A stretch of DNA of 64,000 nucleotides from Epiperipatus broadwayi (taxonomy: Eukaryota; Onychophora; Udeonychophora; Euonychophora; Peripatidae). Positions 34,645 to 46,429 of the stretch are shown here, one piece after another. Each line of letters begins with the position of its first letter. The first letter of the stretch is position 1. The stretch is from contig JAQFVV010012394.1 in NCBI GenBank assembly GCA_028023455.1, positions 28,847,010 through 28,911,009 on the forward strand. The letters run 5' to 3'. Below the pieces are notes generated by a model. That model ran no database searches and was not told the origin of the DNA. It was given only the letters and a program-made list of their open reading frames with translations. The position numbers and the translations under genes were made by a program.

Positions 34645-35535
34645 AACTTGAAACACATTCTGATTTTGTAATCTAAGTTTGAAATGTATTTTATATCATA
34701 AATTTAGAAATATTATATTATTTTATTGTACAAGTTACTGACCAAATATACTTTAAGGTTTGTAATTTTGAAGGATCTAAGTAATTAAGAAATATATTTA
34801 ATTGAGTTAGACTTTGTAGATAATAATTGTGTAATAAAGCTTTTAATTATAATAAAAACGAGTATTCTATAGTGAATGTTATTAGTCTAAGTATAAGAAG
34901 AAGTCTTAGGAAAGTAAATTAAATTATTTAAATGAAGGCGAATGAGTCGATAGTGATTGTCAATTTTCATGTCATATTATTATAGTTAGATTAATTTTCA
35001 AATACGAGGTTAATCAAGGTTTATAAAAGTAAATGTGATTTTATTTAAATGGTTGGATATTAGCAAAATCCCTCTTGCAATTTAATTATTTAATTAGCAA
35101 TCTAATTGTTATATTAGATTTTGGAATAGAATGCTTATGATCCCTGAGATATCCTTAGGATAGCGTTAATTATTTTAATTTAATGTGATTTTGTTTTAAT
35201 GTTATTATTTTGAGATTGTTAAATTGTACAAGAGTAGTCAGATCATTATTTAAATGAAATATTATGTTAGTCATTGTTTGTTGTGAGGATTTTCCTAATA
35301 ATTATAATATGATGGTGGTAGGAGAATTTTCACAATAGCAATGCCATTGTGGAGTGTATTTTATATACTTCTCAATGTTAAAATCTCTATGCTGTAATCA
35401 ACCCTAAAGTCTATCTTATGTTTTGACATATCCTAAGTTTCAAGCCCCATAGAGAGTCTTATACTTTATTGTTATATCTGATTGTATATTATTGAGCTAG
35501 TATCGTAGATGGTAAAAAGAGAAGGTAGGGTAGAG
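34645..35535 (+). repeat. dispersed repeat, copy A (inverted relative to 46430-47570)
   Basis: Base-by-base resemblance to the reverse complement of 46430-47570, for example 'tattgagctagtatc' near 35490 and 'aatatactttaaggtttgtaa' near 34750. This copy lacks the HH1 insertion present in copy B and so shows the unoccupied site at about 35010-35035. No coding signal and no family known to me. Confidence 0.75.
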
Positions 35536-36324
35536 GTGTTGAAGAACCGAAAGGGAAGTTACAATATATATTGTTTCAGAAAAGATGGTGTTATAGGCAG
35601 CTTAGACATGGACCCCATCATTTTTTCACTGAAACACCTAATTTACACATTCATGTGGTGTTTAATTCACCATTTATTTGAATATATGTGTTAGTAGTGA
35701 TCATATTCATTATATGTATTCAGAATGCGCCAGTTGATCTAAGAGGGCACTTCCCACCAGAACAAATCACCACTACACCATTAATATTTAGGTAATTTAA
35801 TGAACGATAATGCATAGCATTTTAACTATTTACATACATACGATTATTTTATATAATAAGGCCTGAAGGCATAGTAAATCATAATGTAGATCAATATGGC
35901 CTGTAAGAGTCCTAGCTGGCTATTTCCACATTTGGAGGCCAGCTCTCTTGTACTTGAAGTTTCTTTTCTGCTCCAACTTATGTTAGTGTGCACAGGTGAA
36001 GTTTCAAGAATCAAGTGAAGTTTTCTTGATCCAATTTGTACTGAGGCATTAATTGTTTCAATCCCTGAAGTTGATTGACTTGTACTCCTGTCCATCAGCT
36101 CAAGTGATTCTTCATTTCACTGCTCCATACAAGAATTTAAATCGTTATCTCTCTGAATTTAATTAATGAGTTATTTTTTAGTTTATCGTTTATCTTATAA
36201 AGGAAATATAAACTCGAATTCCTTTAATTGCTTTATTTCATTAACGGCATATTATACTCTCTCTAATTAGACTGTCATTACTTTTAGAAAATAATCTTTT
36301 TCTAATCTTAAAAGTTATACATCT
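35536..36324. other. no gene recognised
   Basis: Contains 'gttacaatatatattg' near 35560 and an 83-residue minus-strand open frame (35844-36095) of ordinary composition without family resemblance. I do not call it a gene. Confidence 0.4.
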
Positions 36325-36400
36325 GTCGAGACGTCAGCGACAGCAGCTTTACAAGAAGTTGTCCCGGGCGAGCGGGTTCGCTTCCCGGCTGATGCGATGA
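36325..36400 (+). other. G+C-rich tRNA-like segment (possible SINE head)
   Basis: A sharp G+C-rich island in A+T-rich DNA. GCGGGTTCGCTTCCCGGC near 36373-36390 is a good B box and would form a T-arm (CGGG/CCCG around TTCGCTT). The upstream 'gacgtcagcgacagc' could be a degenerate A box. It does not fold convincingly as a whole tRNA. Confidence 0.4.
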
Positions 36401-36619
36401 TACATGAGAAAAAAGTTATACATCTTTTACTTACTATTTTAGAAGAATCAGTCTTTTAAATTTTTTTTATTTATTTAAGCATTACTTTTTCTCATTAAGT
36501 TTATACATATATAAGTATGTGCATTTAAACACACACATACATATCAATAAGATAGCATGCTATAGAAAGACATATTCAGTATTGTGAAGTCATCTATCTC
36601 AATGGTTAATTATCTTCTT

Positions 36620-36965
36620 CATTCATCACCAATTTTTCTAAACATCAAATGAAGTACAATATGCAAAATTTGGCCCATTTTAAACTTACTCATTTATTCT
36701 GCAAGTAAGGCTTTAGGACTGATCTAGGCAAGTATGGTTATGTTTGTTTCCCCGTTATTCATGGAATTTTTTAAATATTCCACCTTGTATAACATATCAA
36801 AATCATCAATATATTTCTTACACTATTTTTTAGTGTCCAACTTTTGTAACCACAAAGAGTAAATAGAAACACCATAGCTTTGAAGATTTTTGTATATCTT
36901 CATAATAATATATATCTTACATTTTCAGGTTTTTCATGATTCTATCGAACTCAGACTTCTTAGCG
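36620..36965 (-). pseudogene. decayed RTE-like LINE fragment
   Basis: Minus-strand translation across stops gives 'KIFKAMVFLF', 'CGYKSWTLKN' and a following basic region. This is the 'KAMVFPVV-YGCESWTIKK' block that follows the RT domain in many RTE-like LINEs. Heavily broken. Confidence 0.5.
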
Positions 36966-37680
36966 GAATTAACGATTTTTTTATGATGTATATACATCTC
37001 TAATTATTACCATACGTGTCACTATATTTTTTTGAGTTAACTGTAGATTGTTTGCTAAAGTTTAAATGTAAACCCCTTTTTCACCTAATAAAGTTATTTT
37101 GAAGATAAATATGAGTTCTTAACATATATAATCGTTTCTTTAAAAAAGTGTGCGGATGCATTTATCTCTTATTTTATAGTGTGTACGAACGAGTGTGTGT
37201 TAGGCGCATGCACGCATAAGTACTTATGTTGTGGACGAACAACAAATTTAAAGGAGAAATAAAATAAACAAAAAAGTGAATGTCTTAGTATTTTTAATGG
37301 CGTTCTAAAACGTCAAATCTTTTTCGCAAATGGAACAGCGAATATTTAAAAAGCAGGACAGAAATCAATCAATCACTCAGTTTGACGCAAGTCAAAATCA
37401 TCGTAGTAATCTAATCAAATTTTATTAACATCCTAAATTGAAGCTAATCAAATTTAATTAACTGTAATTAAGTAACAGAAATCAATAGTTTGCTAAAATA
37501 GTTTTTTTTTTTTTAAACTCGGTGAATTACTTGCTTAATCGGAGAAGTTTTCCAATATTTACTTTCAGTAATTATTTATTCTATGTATTACGATTAAACC
37601 TTATTTTTAGAACAGAATGTAAAAAAAAAATAATAATTGCACGTGTAATTAACTATTTATTTATTTACGCATTCTTCAAT
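36966..37680. other. no gene recognised
   Basis: A+T-rich sequence with no coding signal. Confidence 0.45.
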
Positions 37681-38060
37681 CCAATCATCCATCCGTCCAC
37701 CTTACGGCCTATTTGCCAACCAACTTATTTACCTTTCTACTTACTTGTCTATTAAATGCTCTATGTCGTTTAATGCAGTGGTCGATTGCCAGACTCTGCA
37801 ATGTGAAGTTCTCGAATCGATTCCAGTTCCGTCACTTTCGGTATTCGAACTCCTTATGGACTCCTAATTCGATTATTTATTTTTTATTTTATCTACCTAG
37901 TCACCTACCTGCCTATTCGCTTGTTTATATTTGTCTACCTATCCATTTACTTACTACTCAATTACCTGCCTATCAAGCTATTGACCCTTCTTTTGACTAC
38001 TATAATGCTAATGTTCTAATTTATACAATCCACTTGGAAAATTATAGCATGATATAGCGT
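37681..38060 (+). repeat. CTAC/CTTA-rich repeat with a tRNA-like patch
   Basis: Pyrimidine-rich irregular repeats (CCATC, CTTAC, CTACCTA) flank a more complex patch at about 37766-37850 with 'gcagtggtcgattgcc' and 'tcgaatcgattcc', reminiscent of A and B boxes of a tRNA-derived SINE. The open frames here reflect the low-complexity repeat. Confidence 0.4.
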
Positions 38061-38499
38061 ATAGGCCCGGTGCCAATCTATTTTGTGCTCTACAAATAGC
38101 CACCATAATTGCTGCAGACATGTCAAAAAAAAAACAACTAGTTTTAATTATAAAATTTGAAGAAATCATAAAAACACAAAATTGATTATCATTCACATAA
38201 AGGTCTACTTTATATAACAATATGACCTTTAAATATCATTCTGAATATCTCTTTGAGATCTGCAACCTAAGCAGCTGCTTCATTTGCCTAATACTATATA
38301 CATGGCTTTTTAAGTTACTCATTCAAATATTTAAATATTATGAATTTTTTTCGAAACAAATATTTAAATATTATTACTGCAATTTCTTTAATAAATGAAA
38401 AATCGATCTTCTCCATCTTCTCAAAAAGCTTGCCTAATAGTCCATTAGATCCTGTTCAAACGCCATATAAACCTATTACAATGACCTGTTAAAACAGTA
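38061..38499. other. no gene recognised
   Basis: A+T-rich sequence with no signal. Confidence 0.4.
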
Positions 38500-38664
38500 A
38501 TGTGATGTGACGTGATGATGTATTGTGGCTTCTCCTTAAACGAAGTCAAGAATATCTCAGCAATTATGCCCAGATAAACCTGTTAGCCATTTTATTTTCC
38601 ATTCCCCACTCTAAAATTTCCCCATATTCTGCTCCATCCCATTTCCACAACATAATCTTTATCA
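38500..38664 (-). mobile_element. LINE-X 3' end, minus strand, with (GATGT)n tail
   Basis: The reverse complement of the LINE-X 3' end: tail 'tgtgatgtgacgtgatg', then 'ggcttctccttaaacgaagtc' and 'cccatttccacaacataatc'. It is interrupted at 38664 by an HH1 terminus. Confidence 0.7.
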
Positions 38665-38850
38665 AACTCTCCATACAGTAGTGCCACCCAGTGCAAGTCA
38701 TAATAATCAATGAAGATTAGAAGGTTTATATATAAAATTCCTATCTACTACTTACTCATTCAATATCCCAAGACTAGTTTCTTGCTTGGGCCTTATATCA
38801 GTGAAGTGCCTTGAATCCAAGACCACTGCAAGTAAATGTTTAGTAGTTTA
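38665..38850 (-). mobile_element. HH1 insertion in LINE-X
   Basis: Begins with the usual HH1 end (AAACTCTCCATACAGTAG) and ends near 'atgtttagtagttt', the usual other end. The hammerhead core is lost (CTGATAT). Internal deletion relative to the 425-bp unit. Confidence 0.65.
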
Positions 38851-38925
38851 AAATGGACTATTTTTGGCATAAGTGATATATTTCATATCAATTAAGCTAC
38901 CATTACTGTTTGGTTATTTTGATTC

Positions 38926-38928
<3 letters not shown>

Positions 38929-38965
<37 letters not shown>
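38929..38965. repeat. (TA)n microsatellite
   Basis: About 18 uninterrupted TA repeats. Confidence 0.95.
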
Positions 38966-38967
<2 letters not shown>

Positions 38968-39443
38968 CTCGCATGTGCATTTCAGATCCAAATAGTAAAT
39001 ATGGGAAAAGCTTCAAATACTGAATTTCTGAAAATTGCCAAATTGTATTTGTACATTTTGATTTTAATCAGGGTCCTATGATTAAATGGTATCATTTGAT
39101 CACTGTTATTGACAGCTTGTAATTGCTTGTCACTTCTAAATATACTTTAATAACATCTTGCTATTATTAATAGAGAGAATGAAAGTAACACATGGCAATG
39201 GATCGTTTGACATAACGTTCTAATATTTGCCATCTTATCTAGAAACTCTTTAGAAAAGAAATGTGGTAAAAATATGTTAAAATTAATAAAAAAAGTAATA
39301 TTCCTAATTAAAATTACTGTGCATGCAAGGCCAAATTGAAGATAAAACATTTCATTACTATATTTGAGTTATAATCAAATGATATCATGAAAGGCATTTT
39401 TTAAATCTTACCTATCTAGCACAAAGTGACATTGATTGTCCAA
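38966..39443. other. no gene recognised
   Basis: A+T-rich; the small minus-strand frame at 39147-39350 has no support. Confidence 0.4.
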
Positions 39444-39483
39444 CCCCCCCCCCCCATCACCACCACCACCACTACCACCACCT
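39444..39483. repeat. poly(C) run followed by (CAC/ACC)n
   Basis: Twelve C residues followed by a CAC-rich trinucleotide run, the most G+C-rich simple repeat in the window. Confidence 0.9.
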
Positions 39484-39734
39484 CTATCCAGCATTTATTT
39501 GATTTGATTCTGGTGATAGAAAAGTGAATTTATTGGATTTCGAATTATTGAGTGTATGAAAAACTAATTGTCTATTTCACTATATAACATCATTGCAGAA
39601 TATGATCATAAGAATATCTTTTTGAGTTGTACTGTTTGTAAGTTCAGTGTTTGTATTTATTCACAGAGAGCATTGCTGAAAAAACATACAGTTGGAAGGA
39701 TGATTTGAACATATATATATATATATAAACCATT

Positions 39735-40490
39735 ATATGTGATGTGATGTACTGTGGCTTCTCCTTAAACGAAGTCAAGAATATCTGAGCAATTATGCCC
39801 AGATAAACCCGTTAGCCACTTAATTTTCCATTCCCCATTCTAAGTTTTCCCATATTCTGCTCCATCCCATTTCCACGACATAATCTTTGTCAATTCTATA
39901 GCCTTAATATCTAATTCCCCCTTATCTTTTCTCAAACCCAGCATAAAAACCAATAATTCACTTTTTGTATAATCACTTTTTTCATATTTATTCTTCCATA
40001 ACTTCATTATATGTACCCTTTCTGTTTTCAAACGTTTACATTCAATTAACAAAGCCTAATATTTTCTATTCCTTCCTTACATAATTTACAAAATAAATCA
40101 CTCATATTTTTCCATTTACATGTATATTCTCTTGTAGCTAAAGATCCTGCTCGAGCCTTAAACAATAAACTACTTTCCTTACTATTATCATATATTAACT
40201 CGCACCTAATATTCTGTTTATTTCTATATATATTTAAACTCTTTTTACTCTCCATACTATTTCTCCATCTCTCTAACTATTCTTTATTAATAAATCTATT
40301 CTTTTATCCCATTCCTTACTACTATAACACTCAGCAATCCTCTTAACACAATCATCCCATCTTTTGTACAAATATGCTGATATAAATTCTGTATCCAAAT
40401 CTTTTGCATACTGCATTACCTTTCTCACCCATCTTGTTACCTGCCCTTTACTCATAACCCAATTAAATACTATTTTGGCTATTACAATTA
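39735..40490 (-). pseudogene. LINE-X C-terminal coding region, minus strand
   Basis: Frames at 40455-40273, 40255-40046 and 40052-39840 together match the plus-strand copy at 32825-33738, including 'CKLCKEGIENIR' and 'LWKNKYEKSDYTKSELL'. Two frameshifts. It preserves the site without the HH1 insertion near 40165-40185. The RT domain is missing. Confidence 0.7.
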
Positions 40491-40547
40491 CAAATATTCA
40501 GTAACGCTCTCTGTTTAAAAGTCTATATCTCAATAATAGCGAACTTC

Positions 40548-40840
40548 ATTTTGAAAGGGCACATATAATGAAGTTATGGAAAAATAAATATGAAAAAAGT
40601 GATTATATAGAAAGTGTATTATTGGTTTTTGTGTTGGGTTTGGAAAAAGATAAGGGGGATTTAGATATAAAGGCCATAGAGTTGACAAAGATTATGTTGT
40701 GGAAATGGGATGGAGCAGAATATGGGAAAACTTAGACTGGGGAATGTAAAATTAAGTAGCTAACAAGTTTCTCTTGGTATAATTGCTGAGAGATTCTTGA
40801 CTTCGTTTAAAAAAAAGCTACAGTACATCACATCACATTA
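40548..40840 (+). pseudogene. LINE-X 3' fragment, plus strand
   Basis: Begins 'GTYNEVMEK'-like across stops, continues as 'MEK.ikKSDYIESVLLVFVLGL' and 'DLDIKAIELTKIMLWKWDGAEYGKT', then the 3' UTR and (ACATC)n tail. It forms the right arm of the foldback. Confidence 0.65.
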
Positions 40841-40853
40841 TAATGGTTTATAT

Positions 40854-42592
40854 ATTTGTATAATTATTTCAGTTAGTGTTAACAGTAACTTTCTTTCATA
40901 TATATATAATAGAATAACTACTTCTAAAAGAAAGTTGGAAACGGGTCTGAATCTTTTGAAAACGTCCGTGATAGGCGATAATTGTAATAACGATAATTTT
41001 ATATCTAGGAAACAGACTAAAATAACAGTTTAAATTCTGTCTAAATTTTAGGATATACAAAAGCTATTGGAGAATATTTCTGCTCAATAATGCAGAACTC
41101 GTGCAAAGTCTATTTCTCTATCTGTCTGTTTTTAGTCATCCACATGTCCATTCATCCATCCATTGATCTGTCCGTTTATTTGTCTATTGATGTATTTAAC
41201 TATTTAGTTTCTTATCTACATTTTATCTTTCTATTCATTCTGTCCATCAGCAATCTGTTTGCTTATATAGCTACCTTTCTACCTATTCATATATATACCT
41301 ACTTTCTTATCAATTCATTCATCTACCTATGTATCCATGTATCATCTATCCATCTATTTATCTATCCACATTTCTGTCTATCTTTATATTTATATATTTA
41401 TCTATTTAAATAACTTCCTACTTAATTACTTCTTTATCCATATATATATATATATCTATAAAACATCAAATAAATAGGAAAATGGTTTAATATGTTTTAT
41501 ATGTGTATGTATTTTTGTTTCACAAATTGGTTCATATGATCATCATTAAACTTGTTTTTAGAGCAATTTCATTTTCTCTCTCTCTTTCTCTCTTGTTCTT
41601 TTTTTATAGTTAGAATGGTGTAACAATCAAAAATCGATCTATAGTAGTGATCCATTCATGTTAAAACCTATTATATCATAACTATCCATTAGCATAAAAA
41701 TATCACTCTCTCACTACATATGCATTTCAAGAACAACCTTCTATCATCAAGTCACAACGAAAGTTCAAGCCAGATGTAATAGTTCCAATGAGATTATGAC
41801 TTCTTAATTCTAAAGCTATTTAATGTTGCTACCATTCATCTGTATTTAGAGAATGGAGATTCAGATATTTCAAGCCTAAAGCTCATTTGATAATAAGGAG
41901 TTGGGAATGTAAGATGATTTTTTAAGCTTAATCCCAAAATATTGTGGTTTTTTTTTTTTAACCAATTGTATTATTTTAAAACAATTTGTGTTAAAAGAGA
42001 ATCTTTTTTAAAACTCATGTTATTTCAAAATTGTGCAAAAAAATACATGTAGAAAGAGAATTAGATATATTTTATTGCTTAATATATTGTAATGGTACAT
42101 ATGTAAGAAGTGTACATAGAGTGGAGTACAGAGCTAAAAATTATCCTTCTCATAATATCATAATCAATTGAAAGCACTTATAAATAATGTATAATTTATA
42201 AATATGTGGTAATATATGACATCATCAGTAACTAATCATCAAAGGTATTAGTCACTCTTTGTAACTGGGTTTTAAAAGGGATACACTGTAAAATCTAAGG
42301 CTAACCACCATATATCCAATACCAAACTTGGGCCTATTACAAAGCAATAATCAAACCTTTAACTGCAAATATGTATTTAAATGATAAAATATCTATAATA
42401 ATAGACATATTATAAAATTCTGGGATTGTCATCAATACCCTGGTTATTTGCCAACATTAGTGTATGGACAATCAATAAATTAATTATCAAATCCATAATA
42501 TAAAGAGATGTGAACCTTAAATGTGATTTTTGTGACATTACCACTATCCAAATAATCCTGCAGATAATCATCTGGATATCTGCACAGACACT
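40854..42592. other. no gene; ATCT/ATCC tetranucleotide-rich patch
   Basis: A degenerate (ATCT/ATCC/CTAC)n region spans about 41096-41460; the 107-residue frame there is a by-product. The rest is A+T-rich without signal. Confidence 0.55.
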
Positions 42593-42642
42593 TACATATA
42601 TGTATTGTGAACAAATATAGGTATTCACAATACATATATGTA
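42593..42642. repeat. perfect 19-bp inverted repeat
   Basis: TACATATATGTATTGTGAA (42593-42611) is exactly inverted at 42624-42642 around a 12-base loop. No T-run or gene end gives it a terminator role. It may be a small foldback remnant. Confidence 0.8.
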
Positions 42643-42943
42643 GAAAAAAGCAGCAATAGACCAATTAATTTCTACTGAGACTAGAGAATTTATGAATAAA
42701 TAAATAAATATGAAAATATACAAAAATGATGCATTAAAAAGGATTGAATATCTCAAATTTTGTAAAATGGTTTGGAAAAGAATTGAAAATGATATAAGAA
42801 AGTATAAGTGTGAACTATCAAGGAAAGCTGTAGAAGAGAATAAAAGTCTGAAGAATGTAAAATAACATGCTAGTATTGGTAGGAAATTTATATCTGCAAT
42901 AAGAAAAAAAGATTGAATTATTACTAAAAAGAGAGATGACATC

Positions 42944-43153
42944 ATGAAATGGGTAGAAGACTTTTATCAAGAATTACATAGTAATAAAGAACAAGTACCT
43001 CCTATATCTGTTACATCTTCTGAATTGTCCAGAATTTTAAATGAAAAAGTGAGATATGCAATTAAATGTATGAAGAAAGGAAAGGCTCCAGGTAATGATG
43101 GAATTATAATTGATATATTAAAAGAAGCAGGTGAAAAAATAATTTTTTTTTAG
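42944..43153 (+). pseudogene. RTE reverse transcriptase, N-terminal RT block
   Basis: Contains the block '[22 protein letters not shown]', the conserved start of RTE-type RT domains (K-A-P-G-x-D-G-I). The frame then breaks in a T-run. The next block ('NYRPISLL') lies at about 43258-43290 in another frame. Confidence 0.8.
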
Positions 43154-43340
43154 CAAAGTTATATACCAAAGGTCTAAATGATAAAGATGTACCAGATAAT
43201 TGGAAGAATGCAGTAATGATATTAATATTTAAAAAAGGTGATAAAGAAGATATTAAAAATTACAGACCTATCAGCCTTTTATCAGTTTTATAATTTTTTT
43301 TTACCAAGATAATTACATTGTAACTCATTTACAAAGAACA

Positions 43341-43892
43341 TTGGATTTCCACCAACCAAGAAAACAAGCTGGATTTAAAAGTGGTTTTAGTACAGTAGAT
43401 CATATCCAGGTATTGAGAGAAGTTATAGAAAGAACAAATGAACATGAGTTGCCATTATACTTTGGATTTGTAGATTATGAAAAGGCATTTGATTCTATAA
43501 ACTTTTCTTCAGTGATTAAACCATTGGATCATCAAGGTATAGATCCAGGATATTGTCATATTTTAAAGAATATTTATAAAAATGCAACAGCAACAATTAG
43601 ATTACATAATGATACTGGGAAAGTCAACATTGAGAAGGGTGTAAGACAGGGTGACTCCATATCTCCAACACTTTTTACAGCAGTGCTGCAAGAAGTATTT
43701 TGTGGATTAAAATGGGAAACGAAAGAAGTGAAAGTAAATGGAGATTATTTAAGTCATTTAGATTTTACAGATGATATAGTTGTTTTTGCAAATAATGCTT
43801 CAGAGCTGCAGGAAATGTTGCAGGACTTATCAGATGAAAGTAGGACTAATCTATTTGCTCAAAATATGAAAATAAAGATAGATTATGATTAA
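43341..43892 (+). pseudogene. RTE reverse transcriptase catalytic domain
   Basis: 183 codons. Motif A is FVDYEKAFD at residues 43-51, with the first catalytic aspartate. Motif B is GVRQGDSISPTLF at 100-112. Motif C is FTDD at 142-145, against the usual FADD/YADD, both aspartates kept. The first methionine is internal, not a true start: similarity continues upstream through a broken stretch. It would copy the LINE RNA at a nicked chromosomal site if intact. Confidence 0.85.
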
Positions 43893-44150
43893 TTAGAACA
43901 AGTTAACAGTTACAAATACCTTGGTCAGATTATTAATACAGATGGAAACACAATGGATAAAATTAATCATAGAATTAAACTTGGTTGGAGTGCTTTTGGT
44001 AAAAATAACTTGATACTAAAAGGAAATATGCATATGTGTTTGAAAAGGAAGGTTTTTAACAAATGTGTTTTGCCAGTTCTTACTTATGGATCTGAGACTT
44101 GAACACTTGATAGAAAAGCAATATAGAGACTTCAGACCACTCAAAGAAGT

Positions 44151-44468
44151 ATGGAGAGATGCATGCAGGGAGTAACAAGAAGAGATCGAAAACACAATGT
44201 ATGGGTAAGAGAACAAACAGACATTATTGACCTCATTGAAAAAATTAAAAGTTTGAAGTGGAGTTGGGCTGGACATATTTCTAAAAGTGATGATAATAGA
44301 TGGACAGTTGAAGTCTTAAACTGGATTCCAAGAGATTGTAAAAGACCCAGAAAGAGACCACATGTGAGATGGATGAATGGGATGAGAAAGTGTGCAGGGG
44401 TGATGTGGAGAAGAGAAGCTAAAGATTGGAGAATATGGATTGAACTTGGAGAGACCATCCTGCAGTAG
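44151..44468 (+). pseudogene. RTE LINE C-terminal region
   Basis: Contains 'RRDRKHNVWVREQTDIIDLIEKIKSLKWSWAGH', followed by 'DDNRWTVEVLNWIPRD' and a basic R/K-P-rich stretch, the standard C-terminal end of RTE proteins. It is separated from the RT by TGA and TAG codons just upstream. Confidence 0.8.
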
Positions 44469-44520
44469 ATAGATAATGGTTGTTGATGATGATGATGATA
44501 ATTGTGAATACTGTTATTGT

Positions 44521-46429
44521 ATGATCTAGCTTTTGAGACCACAAGACACAAAAGACTTAAACAAGAGAAAATATACATTCTTAATTCATTTTATGACTAA
44601 ATAATTTCACTAGGATGATCTACAAATCTCTTAAAGAACAACTCTATGATAAAATTAGTTACATACTATTAAATGACAGAGAAGATAACTAGAAGAATAA
44701 AGCAGTAAAGTGTTCGTAGAGAAAGTTTTTAAAAAATTTGGTTCTAAAATTGCAAAAATGAAGAAATAAAATTATTTTTGTTTAACTGGATTCAATTGAT
44801 TTCTTTCTTATAATTAGTTATTATAATAAAATAATTTTGTTTTTTAATATTGTTGCCATTATCTGGAATAAATTTTATATTAATTTTAAAAAGTAGCAAA
44901 AAAAGTTGTCATTTGAAAAAGATGAAAAAACTTACCACTGTTTAGACTACAAGCAGTATGAAATGCCACTCTACCTGGAAAGAGCATCATAAAATTACAA
45001 CTACTTAAAATAAATTCAAACTAATTTTATTTTTGCAAAATATTATACAAATTTAGGAGGGCTTTGAAAAAGGCATCTGTTCAATTTTAAAAATAATATA
45101 AAATTAGAGCATTTGAGGATTTATAGTGGTATCACATACTACGTGTAACCACTGTAGATTAAACAGTAACTCATTTCATCTAAATGAGTTATTTCTTTAC
45201 AATAATCAAACTCTAAAAATATTTCACAATAAAAAGATAGAATTTAATGTGAATGTTTCCATTTCAAAATGTGGATATTTCACATGATTTAATATAATAA
45301 AAAAAATTATCTTTTTAAGAAAAACAACTAAAAAAATTATTGAATATTCTCAATTATTACTTTTCCTACAAATCATATTTATAAATGTACATTCATATGC
45401 AACAACAACACTTTATATTAATTTTTTTGTTTAGTTTTTCTGTAGTTCATTAGTTGAGGGTCATCTCTTCATATAAATCTTGCAAGTAAAAGTTAAATCT
45501 ATTTTTTGGATTTAGGTTTTTTTAATAGATTTCTCAATAGTTATCTTTTTTTTTTTGTTATTTCAGATTTAACAATTTAACAATTATTTCCATTTTGGCC
45601 CATCTTTATCTTCTTGTAGCTCCAAATTTCCAGTTTAACTATTATTTTTATGTCAACTTAACAATAATCAAGACAGTTATGATTTTGGATAAATCAATAT
45701 GTAAAACTTTTCAATTACATTTCTTTTAGTGAAATTCATCTATTCTCAGATCTAAACCAAAATTTTAGCATGTGGTCTTTGTAAACTATTATACATATAA
45801 GAAAAATCATTTTTTTAAATAATTGATAATAAGGTCAATTTACTATCAGAAATGCAAGCTAAGATTCTGTATGCTGAACTCATAACTGCTGATCTCTTAT
45901 TGAATTCTATGACCCATATTATCTTTTGTTTTTTTTAAAAACCAACCCTGATATCAATCTTTCACCCAATCACATAACTACCTCAGAAATAATGTAGTAA
46001 GCATTGACTAATTGATTTTTTGCAAGAAATATTCTCTTCTTAAGTTTTTTTTATTTATACCTACTTTAGAAAACAATCGTTATTCAAAGACAAAATCCCA
46101 ATTCCTTATTGGTATTGTTGTTTTTAATTATTTGAAAAACAAAACATTTTATTTATACATTAATTGAAAAATATTCAGTATAATCTTCAGAAATAAAATG
46201 TCTTAATCTCTTTTGTGTTTTTTTTTTAAATTTTATACATAAATATACAAAAAAATGAACTTCACAAAAGAAAACATACATTCTTTTTTCCGTGTTTCTT
46301 TTTTACTATTCCAATAAAAAAATTTACATTATTACTAAAATGTCTTAAATTTAGTTACATAATTTACTTTATGTATGTGAATCATGTTCCATGTTTAATC
46401 TAGAAAAAGATTCTATTTAACTTCTACTC
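44521..46429. other. A+T-rich, no gene recognised
   Basis: No coding or RNA family signal. Confidence 0.5.

Larger units (their letters stand above)
39723..40853. mobile_element. LINE-X foldback: two copies joined head to head
   Basis: A minus-strand LINE-X copy (39735-40490) and a plus-strand copy (40548-40840) face each other so that both (ACATC)n 3' tails point outwards. The flanks are inverted too: ATAAACCATTATA on the left, TATAATGGTTTAT on the right. Arm length is about 310 bases; only the minus copy carries the longer coding part. Confidence 0.75.
42690..44520 (+). mobile_element. RTE-clade LINE, 5'-truncated, best copy in the window
   Basis: Covers the end of the linker after the endonuclease ('FCKMVWKRIENDIRKYKCELSRKA'), the whole RT and the C-terminal region, ending in a (GATGAT)n-type tail at about 44485-44505, typical of RTE elements. 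The endonuclease is missing. Coding is broken by stops near 42865, 43153, 43291, 43890, 44102 and 44126. Other copies of this family lie at 540-1532 with 7130-7540, and at 60450-61025. Confidence 0.85.

Noticed and set aside
37522-38057. Overlapping plus-strand frames rich in L, Y, P and T
   Set aside because: They translate irregular CTAC/CTTA repeats, not a conserved protein.
41090-41413. 107-codon frame resembling a membrane protein
   Set aside because: Hydrophobic run comes from ATCT/ATCC tetranucleotide repeats.
42220-42245. Minus-strand CTGATGATGTCA as a hammerhead
   Set aside because: No pairing stem II and no GAAA box, unlike the motif at 52450.
42593-42642. Perfect hairpin as a transcription terminator
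   Set aside because: No gene ends here and hairpin terminators are a bacterial feature; it is listed only as an inverted repeat.
44016-44578. Minus-strand frames of 86 and 145 codons
   Set aside because: Antisense to the RTE C-terminal coding region.
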